The notes below the pieces were generated by a model that saw only the letters and a list, made by a program, of their open reading frames with translations, was not told the DNA's origin and ran no database searches. Shown here one piece after another: positions 8,890-17,489 of a DNA stretch of 64,000 nt; the stretch's first letter is position 1, and each line of letters opens with the position of its first letter. Origin of the DNA: Planctomycetota bacterium (GTDB lineage: Bacteria; Planctomycetota; Planctomycetia; Pirellulales; Pirellulaceae); NCBI GenBank assembly GCA_014381825.1, contig JACNKX010000148.1, forward strand, positions 24,079-88,078. Reading direction: 5' to 3'. Both the position numbers and the translations under genes were made by a program.

Positions 8890-10160
8890 ATCGCGTGACG
8901 TTAATAGCTTTTATCTTGGTGCTTTCGCCGACTGCTTGGCTCATGGCCCAAGGGCAATCGGCACCAACCTTGAAAGCGGAAGTCGATCGACTTGTACTGC
9001 AGTTAGACGACAATCAAAAGTCACAGCGCGAAGCTGCCGAGAAGGTGCTAGTCGAACTTGGCCCAGACGTGCTCAATCTATTGCCGCCAATCACTGCGCG
9101 CACGCCGGCCGAAGTCAAAGAACGCCTGGGGCGAGTTCGCAAAACACTTGAGACAGCAACTGCGGAATCGATCGCCAAGCCGACTCTCATCACGCTCGAA
9201 GGCGAGATGTCGTTGGCTGAAGTATTGCAGGCCATGGAAGAGCAAAGCGGTAACCGAGTTACCGGTTACGAGCGTCGCGGCGGTCAAGTGAAAGTGGCGT
9301 TTGATAAGACGCCGTACTGGCAAGCCTTGGATGAAGTACTTGATCAAGTTGGGTTGAACATCAACGAGTTTGGCGGCGAAACAAATGCTCTCGTGCTAAC
9401 CGCGCGTCCTGATACTGAATTATCTCGGGCAACCACCGGCGTTTACTCCGGCGTCTTTCGGCTCGAAGTTCTGAGAATCGAAGCGCGTCGCGACTTGAGG
9501 AATCCAGCCGTCAACAGTATGCGGCTCTCGATCGGCATCGCTTGGGAACCGCGCGTTGCGCCGATTGCACTGCGTCAGCAAATGAGTGAGGTCACCGTGC
9601 AGGATGATCGTGGCGAAGCGATGGACGTGACGGGAAACCAGGGAGCGATCAACGCTTCCGCCGAGTTGGGAATGTCTGCGGTAGAGTTCGGAATTCCACT
9701 ACCGTTAGCCAGTCGCGAGGCAAAGCGAATTGGTTCGATCAAAGGCCGCTTTACTGCGCTGGTACCGGGCCGCGTCGAGTCGTTTGAGTTCGCTGGTATC
9801 GCGGATGCTCGCGATGTGGAGCAAGAGCGAGCCGGAGTCGTTGTCACATTTGAGCGACTGCGGAAGAATGTCGATTTGTACGAGGTGCGAATGGCGTTAC
9901 GATTTGATGACGCCGCCAACGCACTCGAATCGCATCGCGGTTGGGTTTATCGAAACGAAGCGTTTCTGACCGACGCCAATGGAAAGCGGCTAGAAAATGT
10001 CGGTCTGCAAGCGACGCGGCAAGGAACGAACGAAGTTGGTGTCGCTTACCTGTTTGATTTGCCAAACGGTCCAGAAGGGTGCAAGTTCGTGTACAAGACG
10101 CCTGCTCTCGTATTGCAGTTGCCCGTCGAGTACGAATTGAAAGATATCGAACTCCCGTGA
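8886..10160 (+). CDS. Secreted planctomycete protein with STN-like domain
   Basis: I chose GTG 8886 because it overlaps the previous stop (GTGA), has AGGAG about seven bases upstream, and opens directly into a signal peptide (VTLIAFILVLSPTAWLMAQG). The mature protein begins with a helical, HEAT-like segment. At residues ~100-178 (SLAEVLQAMEEQSGNRVTGY through WQALDEVLDQVGLNI) it resembles the STN domain found at the N-terminus of secretins and some TonB receptors. The remaining ~250 residues appear beta-rich and I do not recognise them. Coupling to a CpaF-type ATPase and an exported parvulin suggests an envelope role. No transmembrane barrel motif was seen. Confidence 0.72.
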   Translation: MNRVTLIAFILVLSPTAWLMAQGQSAPTLKAEVDRLVLQLDDNQKSQREAAEKVLVELGPDVLNLLPPITARTPAEVKERLGRVRKTLETATAESIAKPTLITLEGEMSLAEVLQAMEEQSGNRVTGYERRGGQVKVAFDKTPYWQALDEVLDQVGLNINEFGGETNALVLTARPDTELSRATTGVYSGVFRLEVLRIEARRDLRNPAVNSMRLSIGIAWEPRVAPIALRQQMSEVTVQDDRGEAMDVTGNQGAINASAELGMSAVEFGIPLPLASREAKRIGSIKGRFTALVPGRVESFEFAGIADARDVEQERAGVVVTFERLRKNVDLYEVRMALRFDDAANALESHRGWVYRNEAFLTDANGKRLENVGLQATRQGTNEVGVAYLFDLPNGPEGCKFVYKTPALVLQLPVEYELKDIELP

Positions 10161-10162
10161 GA

Positions 10163-11155
10163 ATGTTTACTGGTTCAGAAGTCCACCGTCGATGGATCGC
10201 ATTGGTCGGCATAAACGTCCTGTGTTCAATAGTCAGCTCGGTCATTTGCGCTGAGGACGCGGTTGGCGATCTAGAAATTGCGGCCACCGTGAACGGCGAG
10301 CCTATTTACGTCAGCGAGGTTCAACGAGAATTACGAACCGCGCTCGGCGAAAGGAAAATAGCAGACTCGGCGCTTCCCTACTTCCAAGCGAAAGCGCTCG
10401 CTCAATTGGTCGATCGTCGGTTGATCGTTCACTGGCTTCGAGCTCAAAAGCATGGTGCCGCGAAGGCCGAAATCGATCTGGAAATTAGCCGACTGAGGAA
10501 GCAGCTCCGATCGCGAGACATCACGCTCCAGAGACACCTTGAGTCGCTGCAAATCACGGAATCCGAGATGCGAGGATTGCTTGAGTGGCAGATCAGTTGG
10601 CGAAAGTTTCTGTCGCGTTACATGACCGAAGAGAATCTAGAAAAGTATTTCAACGATCATCGCCGCGAATTCGATGGCACGCGAATGCGAGTTGCTCATA
10701 TCTTGTTCAAGCTGGACGACGACGATACAGAGGAGGAGCAATTGGCCATTCAGAACGCGGCTGAGATTCGCGAGTCAATTCTCAAGGGTGAGATCAGTTT
10801 TGAAGAGGCTGCGAAAGTTCATTCCATCGCACCGACAAGCGACAAAGGTGGCGATATAGGATTCATCCAGCGAAACAAGCCGATGCACGAAACTTTCTCT
10901 CGAGTGGCGTTCGAGTTAAAGAAAGATGAAATCAGTCAACCGGTTGTGACGCCGTTCGGTGTTCATCTGATTCGTTGCCATGCGATCGAAACAGGGCAGC
11001 GGAGATGGCGAGACGCGCGCGAGCAGTTAACCACGGCCGTAACACGTTATCTCTTCAACTGGGCTGCAGAGAAAGAGCGATCAAAAGCCGAAATTGAGTT
11101 TACGGATGTCATACCGCACTTGGAGCCTGGAACCGGAGAGTTAGCTGAGGAGTAA
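10163..11155 (+). CDS. Exported parvulin-type foldase (SurA/PrsA-like)
   Basis: ATG 10163 lies two bases after the previous stop; GTG 10157, which overlaps that stop, is an alternative start. The protein has 330 residues. Residues ~9-28 form a signal sequence (ALVGINVLCSIVSSVICAED). A SurA-like N-terminal chaperone region follows (ATVNGEPIYVSEVQREL, LAQLVDRRLIVHWL). A single parvulin domain spans ~174-274, from MRVAHILFKLDDDD through FEEAAKVHSIAPTSDKGGD and GFIQRNKPMHETFSRV to TPFGVHLIRC. It probably helps fold envelope proteins, perhaps the STN-like product made from the same transcript. The gene order ATPase, STN-like protein, foldase is tight enough to call an operon. Confidence 0.88.
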   Translation: MFTGSEVHRRWIALVGINVLCSIVSSVICAEDAVGDLEIAATVNGEPIYVSEVQRELRTALGERKIADSALPYFQAKALAQLVDRRLIVHWLRAQKHGAAKAEIDLEISRLRKQLRSRDITLQRHLESLQITESEMRGLLEWQISWRKFLSRYMTEENLEKYFNDHRREFDGTRMRVAHILFKLDDDDTEEEQLAIQNAAEIRESILKGEISFEEAAKVHSIAPTSDKGGDIGFIQRNKPMHETFSRVAFELKKDEISQPVVTPFGVHLIRCHAIETGQRRWRDAREQLTTAVTRYLFNWAAEKERSKAEIEFTDVIPHLEPGTGELAEE

Positions 11156-11180
11156 CTCGTATGGCCCGAAAGCGCAACCG

Positions 11181-12074
11181 TCAGAAGCCACCAACCACTT
11201 CACCGCCATCGCGTGTAATCAGCGAGCGAAGCAGGTTCGAATCGACTGATGCAGCGATGAAGCGAACTGAGCCGTCAGCGAGTGCCGCCTGCATACCGCC
11301 CGGATGATTACTACCTGGCTCGGTCGAAGCAGCGTTGATCGCCATCTGCATTTGATCGAGCGACAAATCAGTGGGCTCCATCCAGGGAACTTGTTGACCC
11401 TCGACTTCGACGACCATAATCGTATTTGACGTTCCATCCGCTACGTCGCTGAACGCGCATGGTTTGTCGCCATCAAAGATCGCTCCCTGACCGACGATTA
11501 CCATATAGTTCGTGTATGGCATCGTCATGTCTGGATCAGAAGGGCATGTGTAGGTTGGAATCACGATCTCGGTGAGGTGCAGATTCTCGGGTGCGTCCCA
11601 CGGTTTGTCTAAATCGATTTGATCGTAGAGAGCCGCTTGCTCGATAAACGGGAGAAGGAGTGTTCGCCAGCTATGAAGCTTGTTACCGTCCGCATCGACC
11701 GTATACGCTGGCGGAAGCGAATTGTATGTATCGTGATAGTTGTGCATCGCAATCGCTACTTGTTTGAGATTATTCGAGCATTGCATTCGGCGAGCCGCTT
11801 CCCGTGCCGCTTGTACGGCGGGCAATAATAACGCAACGAGTACGCCTCCGACGGTGACGGTTCCGATCACCGCGATTAACGCGACGACGACAATAATGGT
11901 TCCGGTCGACGACGACGAGTGAGTTGGAACTGGCGCAACTTTTCCCGTTTGGGCAGACGGGAACGGAACGGTGATCGTGTTGCCACATGACTTACACGGG
12001 CCGCTTTGCCCAGCGTATTGATCTGCGACTTGGGTCGAAACACCACAATGTGGGCAGTTGAACGAGATAGGCAT
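11181..12074 (-). CDS. DUF1559 type II pseudopilin-like protein with zinc ribbon
   Basis: The start is ATG 12074, six bases after a strong AAGGAGG, giving 297 residues. The N-terminus is a zinc ribbon (Cys7, Cys10, Cys27, Cys30) of the kind planctomycetes place before membrane segments. A Ser/Pro linker and one hydrophobic helix follow (IIVVVALIAVIGTVTVGGVLVALLLPAVQAAREAARR), a pseudopilin-type stem continuing into MQCSNNLKQVAIAMHNYHD, the DUF1559 signature. The C-terminus has NHPGGMQAALADGSVRFI, the H-X9-DG type motif. Planctomycetes carry many paralogues of unproven function. It is convergent with the parvulin gene. Confidence 0.9.
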   Translation of the reverse strand: MPISFNCPHCGVSTQVADQYAGQSGPCKSCGNTITVPFPSAQTGKVAPVPTHSSSSTGTIIVVVALIAVIGTVTVGGVLVALLLPAVQAAREAARRMQCSNNLKQVAIAMHNYHDTYNSLPPAYTVDADGNKLHSWRTLLLPFIEQAALYDQIDLDKPWDAPENLHLTEIVIPTYTCPSDPDMTMPYTNYMVIVGQGAIFDGDKPCAFSDVADGTSNTIMVVEVEGQQVPWMEPTDLSLDQMQMAINAASTEPGSNHPGGMQAALADGSVRFIAASVDSNLLRSLITRDGGEVVGGF

Positions 12075-12254
12075 TGCCAAGCCTCCTTCGGATGAACGGT
12101 CTGCCATGCGACCATTGAATAACGGGTCTGCGTACTTCGCACTCTATCCACTTATCTTGGTGTTGAATAGCAGAAGCCGCGAAAACTGGTTCGATACGGT
12201 TCGGTAAGATATCTTCAGCGTCTCCCAACAAGCCTTTGTGATCGGAACAGAATT

Positions 12255-13487
12255 ATGGATCGCCGCAGGTTTCTCAGCAACGCGGGATCTTCTTTAGCAG
12301 CGTTGGCCCTCCTTCCGGAGCCGCTCACGTTAGGCGACGAGTCGCCTTCGTCGCTGCCAGTTGCCGGGATCGTCACGACGTATCGCAACAACACACACGC
12401 CGATGTCATCCTCGGTAAGATCCTCGAAGGATTCGATCAGCAGGGTGGATCGGGGCCGGCATTGAAGCTTGTCGGGCTCTACACCGATCAGGTTCCGGAT
12501 GGCGACCTAAGCCGTCAGCTTGCTGATAAGCATGGATTCTCGATCGCCTCGACTATCGACGAGGCGTTGACCGGTGGCACGGATCAGTTGCGAGTCGCGG
12601 GCGTCATTAGCATCGGCGAGCACGGGGACTATCCGCAAACGCCCGTCACTCAGCAGAAGATGTACCCGCGTCGGCGTTTCTTCGATGGAATCGTCGACAC
12701 CTTTCGTCGCGTCGGCGCGGTCGTTCCCGTGTTTAGTGACAAACATCTCGCGTTCAATTGGAACGACGCGTCGCATATGTACAAGACAGCTGCAGCGATG
12801 AACATTCCATTCATGGCGGGATCCTCGTTACCCGTGACTTGGCGGAAGCCGCCATTGTCATTGCCGTTCGGATGCGAGATCGAGGCAGCGTTGGCGATCG
12901 GCTACGGTGGGTTCGAGGCGTATGGGTTTCATGCGATCGAAATGCTTCAGTGCATGGTCGAGCGGCGGAGCGGTGGTGAAACCGGCATTAAACACGTCAG
13001 CGCGTTGCAAGGCGATTCGATTTGGAATGCTCGCGATGCTGGTGCATGGCAAGACGATTTGCTGCAAGTGGCGTTGGCGGGGATGCCGGGCGTTCGACCA
13101 GGCGATCCGCGTGTGCTGATGAAGGATCGGGCCGCTTTCTATCAATTGGAATATCGGGACGGATTACGAGCGACAGTGGCAATGGCAAATGGACTCGCTT
13201 CTCAGTTCGGGTTCGCCGCCAAGTTGCGGGGCCGTGAGAAGCCCGTTGCTACTTGGTTTGAGCTGCAGGAAGTGAAGCCGTTCGGCCATTTCACATATCT
13301 AACGCAGGCCATCGAGAGCATGATTCACACCGGTAAACCCGCCTACCCCGTGGAGCGAACGCTGTTGACGACTGGCATACTCGATCGTGTGATGCACAGT
13401 CTCGCTGAAGGTGGCAAGCGATTTGATACACCGGAACTTGCAATCAGTTACGAGCCCGTCGCGTGGCCGTTTGCGAACGGCGAATGA
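12255..13487 (+). CDS. Tat-exported oxidoreductase-like planctomycete protein
   Basis: The 410-residue product starts with a twin-arginine signal (DRRRFLSNAGSSLAALALL). The mature part opens with VAGIVTTYRNNTHADVILGK and reads ISIGEHGDYPQTPVTQQKMY and FSDKHLAFNWNDASHMYKTA. The overall look, including the C-terminal GKPAYPVERTLLTTGILDRVM, recalls Gfo/Idh/MocA-like proteins of planctomycetes. I cannot see a convincing GxGxxG dinucleotide-binding motif, so catalysis is uncertain. The gene ends one base before the convergent CPBP protease gene. Its neighbours give no pathway clue. Confidence 0.65.
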   Translation: MDRRRFLSNAGSSLAALALLPEPLTLGDESPSSLPVAGIVTTYRNNTHADVILGKILEGFDQQGGSGPALKLVGLYTDQVPDGDLSRQLADKHGFSIASTIDEALTGGTDQLRVAGVISIGEHGDYPQTPVTQQKMYPRRRFFDGIVDTFRRVGAVVPVFSDKHLAFNWNDASHMYKTAAAMNIPFMAGSSLPVTWRKPPLSLPFGCEIEAALAIGYGGFEAYGFHAIEMLQCMVERRSGGETGIKHVSALQGDSIWNARDAGAWQDDLLQVALAGMPGVRPGDPRVLMKDRAAFYQLEYRDGLRATVAMANGLASQFGFAAKLRGREKPVATWFELQEVKPFGHFTYLTQAIESMIHTGKPAYPVERTLLTTGILDRVMHSLAEGGKRFDTPELAISYEPVAWPFANGE

Positions 13488-13488
13488 C

Positions 13489-14100
13489 TCAGGAATCTTT
13501 GGGTGAAGACCGACGAGTCATATAGACCAATGCAATAAAGTCGTACAGCGCATGAGCGACGAGCGGCGCGAGCAGGCTCTCCGTAATCAGAAAGAGCAAG
13601 CCAAAATAAGCACCGGCCAACGCCGCGAGCGCTGCGTAGGTCGGGGTGATCCAATGACACGCTCCGAACAACACGGAAGCAACGACGACGCTCAGTACGA
13701 TTCCGCCCGGCCCGTCCCACCATTGGGCGATGCCAGTTTGCAACAACCCCCGAAAGAGCACTTCCTCCCCGAATCCAGCCGCGAACGATATCGAGCCGAG
13801 TTCGAATATCGACATGGGCTTGAACAATGGAACGATTCGCGAATCTACAAATCGACGGATTCGTGCGACGGCTGGTAGCCCGAGTCGGTTGACAAGAATC
13901 AATCCGAATAGAAGTGGAACAGTTGCCGCGACTCCCCAAAGCGTCGCGATCATGTGTTGATTGATCGAATCTTTCGCGACGGGGATCGACGCGAGCGGAT
14001 CAACTCCGACTAACCAGCCCACGCACAAAGCCCCAACGCCAAGTGACGCCTCCACGAAGAAGGCCGTCACTACAAACGAGTCAGGTTCGTTCGATTCCAT
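13489..14100 (-). CDS. CPBP family intramembrane metalloprotease
   Basis: About 203 residues from ATG 14100; GTG 14106 would add two residues. Several hydrophobic helices are visible. The family signature EEVLFRGLLQTG lies near residue 112, followed by the histidine motifs FGACHW and APLVAHALYDF, which together form the presumed metal site of CPBP (type II CAAX prenyl protease-like) proteins. Bacterial members process or protect against peptides, but the substrate here is unknown. Its stop lies one base from the stop of the oppositely oriented oxidoreductase-like gene. Confidence 0.88.
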   Translation of the reverse strand: MESNEPDSFVVTAFFVEASLGVGALCVGWLVGVDPLASIPVAKDSINQHMIATLWGVAATVPLLFGLILVNRLGLPAVARIRRFVDSRIVPLFKPMSIFELGSISFAAGFGEEVLFRGLLQTGIAQWWDGPGGIVLSVVVASVLFGACHWITPTYAALAALAGAYFGLLFLITESLLAPLVAHALYDFIALVYMTRRSSPKDS

Positions 14101-14473
14101 CGTCACGAATGTTTCGAGCCAGTGTCAGATAAGTGTTAAGAATAAATACGACCGCGCTTCGAGTACCCCTAGCTCGCTTAAACCGAGTCAATAGTCTTCT
14201 CAAATCGCCCATCCAAGGGGTTCCGACTCCAATCCGGTGGTTCATTGACGGTCCGAATCGTCACTGCTAGACTTTCCCGTTTATCTACGCCTCGCAGCCT
14301 CCCGGCAGGGGGACTCTATCAGTAATCCGGCTGGTGGAGAATCGGTTCGCGGGTGGCTGCCCGCTGATTTACTGTGCCTTGATTTCATGGATCGAGCAAT
14401 ACGGTTCTGTCGGCACACTCAGACTGGCTTTCAAAACAACACACCGAATTCTCACAATAGAAAGTACTCGATA
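14101..14473. other. Intergenic region upstream of ppdK
   Basis: This 373-bp gap separates the divergent CPBP protease and pyruvate phosphate dikinase genes. It holds the promoter candidate at 14245-14273 and a small hairpin at 14349-14364 (GCGGG and CCCGC arms). The transcript leader would be about 195 bases long. I see no riboswitch consensus that I can name and no small ORF with a ribosome site. Confidence 0.5.
14245..14273 (+). promoter_or_regulatory. Predicted sigma70-type promoter for ppdK
   Basis: TTGACG at 14245-14250 and TAGACT at 14268-14273 are separated by exactly 17 bases, close to the housekeeping consensus. It points at the pyruvate phosphate dikinase gene about 200 bases downstream. 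Confidence 0.5.
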
Positions 14474-17149
14474 ATGGCAAAGAAATCTTCCAACAAGATG
14501 GTTTACTACTTCGGGCAAGCTCGCTGCGATGGGCGTGGAAAGTCGAAAATGCTCCTCGGCGGCAAGGGCTTGAACTTGGCCGAGATGACAGCGATCGGGC
14601 TGCCCGTTCCTCCTGGATTGACGATCACGACGGAAATGTGTGCCGGATACTACACCGAAGGTGGTAGGCTTCCGAAGGGCCTGATGGACGAAGTTCATGC
14701 AGGTGTGAATAGACTCGAGAAAGAACTCGGAAAGAAGTTCGGTGCCGACAAGTCTCCGTTGCTTGTGTCCGTTCGATCGGGCGCCGCAGTCTCGATGCCG
14801 GGCATGATGGACACGGTTCTCAACCTCGGCATGACTGATAAATCGGTCAAAGCTTTGGCGGTCGCGACAGGCAATGAGCGTTTCGCTTACGACGCCTATC
14901 GTCGGTTGATCAACATGTTCGGCGATGTTGTCATGGAGATTGGTCACGAATATTACGAAGCCGAGTTCAACAAGATCAAGAAGAAGTACAAGGCCAAGCT
15001 CGACACGGACGTACCGGCCGCAGGACTGGTAGAGCTGTGCGAAGCTTACAAGAAGGTCTATAAGAAGCACACGAAAGAGGACTTCCCACAAGATCCGTAT
15101 AAGCAACTCGCGCTGGCGATTGAAGCGGTGTTCAAGAGCTGGCAAACGCCCCGAGCGATTCGATACCGCGAAGTCGAAGGCATCTTCGGACTTGCCGGAA
15201 CGGCGGTCAACGTTCAGTCGATGGTGTATGGCAATATGGGCCTCGACAGTGGCACGGGCGTCGCCTTCACACGCAACCCATCAACCGGCGAGAACAAGTT
15301 CTACGGCGAATTCCTCATCAACGCACAAGGCGAAGATGTCGTCGCCGGCATTCGTACGCCACAGCCTGTGGACGAGATGCCGGAATGGTCGACAGAAGCA
15401 ATGCCGAAGCTCGGCAAGACGGTCCACAAGCAATTGCTCGATATCAAGAAGATCCTCGAGCAACACTACAAGGACATGCAGGATATCGAGTTTACCATCG
15501 AAGGCGGCAAGCTCTTCATGCTGCAAACGCGCAATGGTAAACGGACGGGTGCCGCCTCTGTGAAGATCGCTTGCGACATGGTTCGCGAAAAGTTGATCGA
15601 CGAGAAGACGGCGGTCAAGCGAATTCCGGCAAACGATCTGACGCAACTTTTACTGCCAAGCTTCGATCCGGCTGCCAAGGTAAAAGCCAACGTGCTGACA
15701 TCTGGGCTGCCTGCTTCGCCAGGAGCATCGGTCGGGAAGCTTGCGTTCACGGCTGAAGAGGCGGTTGAACGAAGTGCCGCTGGCGAAAGGGTTCTGTTAG
15801 TTCGTAACGAAACGAGCCCTGAAGATGTCGACGGCATGCACAGTGCCGCTGGAATTCTGACCAGCACGGGCGGAATGACGAGCCACGCGGCGGTTGTTGC
15901 TCGCGGTTGGGGTCGTTGCTGTGTTGCAGGTGCCGGTGACGTTCACATTGACGAAAAGGGTCGCAAGATCAAAGTCGGTGGCAAGACGTTCACCCACAAG
16001 GACACGATCTCGCTTGATGGTTCGACGGGCCAAGTCATGGCTGGCTCGATCGCGACTGTGTCGCCAACGCTATCTGGCGACTTCGCCAAGGTGATGAAGT
16101 GGGCCGACAAGTATCGAATACTCGGCATTCGTACGAATGCCGACTCGCCTGAGGATTCGCAGCGGGCTCGTGAGTTTGGTGCCGAAGGGATTGGCCTTTG
16201 TCGCACCGAGCACATGTTCTTCGAGGGTGATCGCATCACCGCGATGCGTGAGATGATTCTCGCCGAAGACGTCAAGTCGCGTCGCAAGGCGTTGAAGAAG
16301 CTTCTGCCGTTTCAACGCAAGGACTTCATCGGCATCTTCACTGCGATGAAGGGATTGCCTGTGACGGTTCGTTTGCTCGATCCGCCACTGCATGAGTTCC
16401 TTCCGCACGAGAAGAAGGCTCAGGGGGATATGGCCAAGTTGCTCGGTCTCAAAGCCAGCGACGTCGAGACTCGCGTCGAGCAACTGCACGAAGCCAACCC
16501 AATGCTTGGCCATCGTGGTTGCCGGTTGAGCATCACGTACCCAGAGATTCTCGAGATGCAGGTAACCGCGATCGTCGAAGCAGCGATCGTTTGTAAGGGC
16601 AAGAACGTGAAGGCTCATCCCGAGATCATGATTCCGCTTGTCGGAACGGTCGCGGAACTCTCGACGCTTCGTGAATTGGCTGAAGCGACGATCGAAAAGG
16701 TCAAAGGAGCGAAGAAGTTCAAAGGCAAGCTCGATATCTCGATCGGTACGATGATCGAGATCCCACGAGCTGCTCTGACGGCCAATCAAATCGCCGAGCA
16801 CGCTGATTTCTTCAGCTTCGGTACGAACGACCTGACCCAGATGACATTCGGGTACAGTCGCGACGACATCAACTCGTTCCTGCCCGACTACTTGAAGCAA
16901 GAGATCTTGCAGGTCGATCCGTTCCAATCATTGGATCAGACCGGCGTTGGCCAACTCGTCGAGATGGGTGTTCAAAAAGGTCGTGCCACTCGCAAGGACT
17001 TGAAAGTCGGCATCTGCGGAGAACATGGCGGCGATCCGTCGTCAATCGACTTCTGTCATCGCGTTGGCTTGAACTATGTCAGCTGCTCGCCATTCCGAGT
17101 GCCAATCGCTCGACTGGCCGCAGCTCAAGCTGCATTGAACAACGAGTAG
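14474..17149 (+). CDS. ppdK: Pyruvate, phosphate dikinase
   Basis: From ATG 14474 the protein has 891 residues, the standard PPDK length. It interconverts pyruvate, ATP and phosphate with phosphoenolpyruvate, AMP and pyrophosphate. The nucleotide-binding N-terminus carries [21 protein letters not shown] and [20 protein letters not shown]. The swivelling domain has the catalytic His471 in [20 protein letters not shown]. The PEP/pyruvate barrel has [38 protein letters not shown] and a C-terminal [10 protein letters not shown]. The upstream ATG at 14387 adds 29 residues without family resemblance. A Rho-independent terminator follows. The gene stands alone, so it may act in glycolytic or gluconeogenic PEP balance. 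Confidence 0.97.
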   Translation: MAKKSSNKMVYYFGQARCDGRGKSKMLLGGKGLNLAEMTAIGLPVPPGLTITTEMCAGYYTEGGRLPKGLMDEVHAGVNRLEKELGKKFGADKSPLLVSVRSGAAVSMPGMMDTVLNLGMTDKSVKALAVATGNERFAYDAYRRLINMFGDVVMEIGHEYYEAEFNKIKKKYKAKLDTDVPAAGLVELCEAYKKVYKKHTKEDFPQDPYKQLALAIEAVFKSWQTPRAIRYREVEGIFGLAGTAVNVQSMVYGNMGLDSGTGVAFTRNPSTGENKFYGEFLINAQGEDVVAGIRTPQPVDEMPEWSTEAMPKLGKTVHKQLLDIKKILEQHYKDMQDIEFTIEGGKLFMLQTRNGKRTGAASVKIACDMVREKLIDEKTAVKRIPANDLTQLLLPSFDPAAKVKANVLTSGLPASPGASVGKLAFTAEEAVERSAAGERVLLVRNETSPEDVDGMHSAAGILTSTGGMTSHAAVVARGWGRCCVAGAGDVHIDEKGRKIKVGGKTFTHKDTISLDGSTGQVMAGSIATVSPTLSGDFAKVMKWADKYRILGIRTNADSPEDSQRAREFGAEGIGLCRTEHMFFEGDRITAMREMILAEDVKSRRKALKKLLPFQRKDFIGIFTAMKGLPVTVRLLDPPLHEFLPHEKKAQGDMAKLLGLKASDVETRVEQLHEANPMLGHRGCRLSITYPEILEMQVTAIVEAAIVCKGKNVKAHPEIMIPLVGTVAELSTLRELAEATIEKVKGAKKFKGKLDISIGTMIEIPRAALTANQIAEHADFFSFGTNDLTQMTFGYSRDDINSFLPDYLKQEILQVDPFQSLDQTGVGQLVEMGVQKGRATRKDLKVGICGEHGGDPSSIDFCHRVGLNYVSCSPFRVPIARLAAAQAALNNE

Positions 17150-17489
17150 CGAAGCACGACGTTTGAAGCATACCGAGCCCTGATGGTCGATCGAGATCAT
17201 TGGGGCTTTTTTCGTATTTGTTGTGATCGCACGAGCATCGCCCGCCATTGACTGGCAAAGCGCGCGGTCCGCGCGCGCGATCCGAATCTGCAGCTCATAG
17301 ATCAGCTCGCCCGCACAGTTTCACAGAGTGACGCAGTCGCCACCTTAATCTTTGCGAATCCCAGTGGCGCAGGCTCTTGGGCCAGTCGAATCAATCAAGA
17401 GTAGGCGAACGAGGCATCAGTGTTCCGTCCTCGCAGGCGGTCGCACCAGATTGGGTGAAACTAACCAATTACATAGGATCAATTCAGAG
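17150..17489. other. Intergenic region between ppdK and porin gene
   Basis: A 340-bp gap. It contains the ppdK terminator (17176-17212) and a GC-rich hairpin-forming run near 17260-17278 (GCGCGC arms around GGTCC). The remainder is presumed promoter and leader of the porin gene. I found no clear -35/-10 pair and no supported small gene. Confidence 0.4.
17176..17212 (+). terminator. Rho-independent terminator after ppdK
   Basis: A ten-pair stem (AGCCCTGATG against CATTGGGGCT, two G-T pairs) with a 12-base loop is followed immediately by a run of T. It starts 27 bases after the ppdK stop. Confidence 0.85.

Noticed and set aside
14274-14473. Riboswitch in the ppdK leader
   Set aside because: The leader is long and has a small hairpin, but no known aptamer consensus could be matched.
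16070-16927. 285-residue minus-strand ORF
   Set aside because: Lies wholly inside ppdK on the opposite strand and has no recognisable domain.
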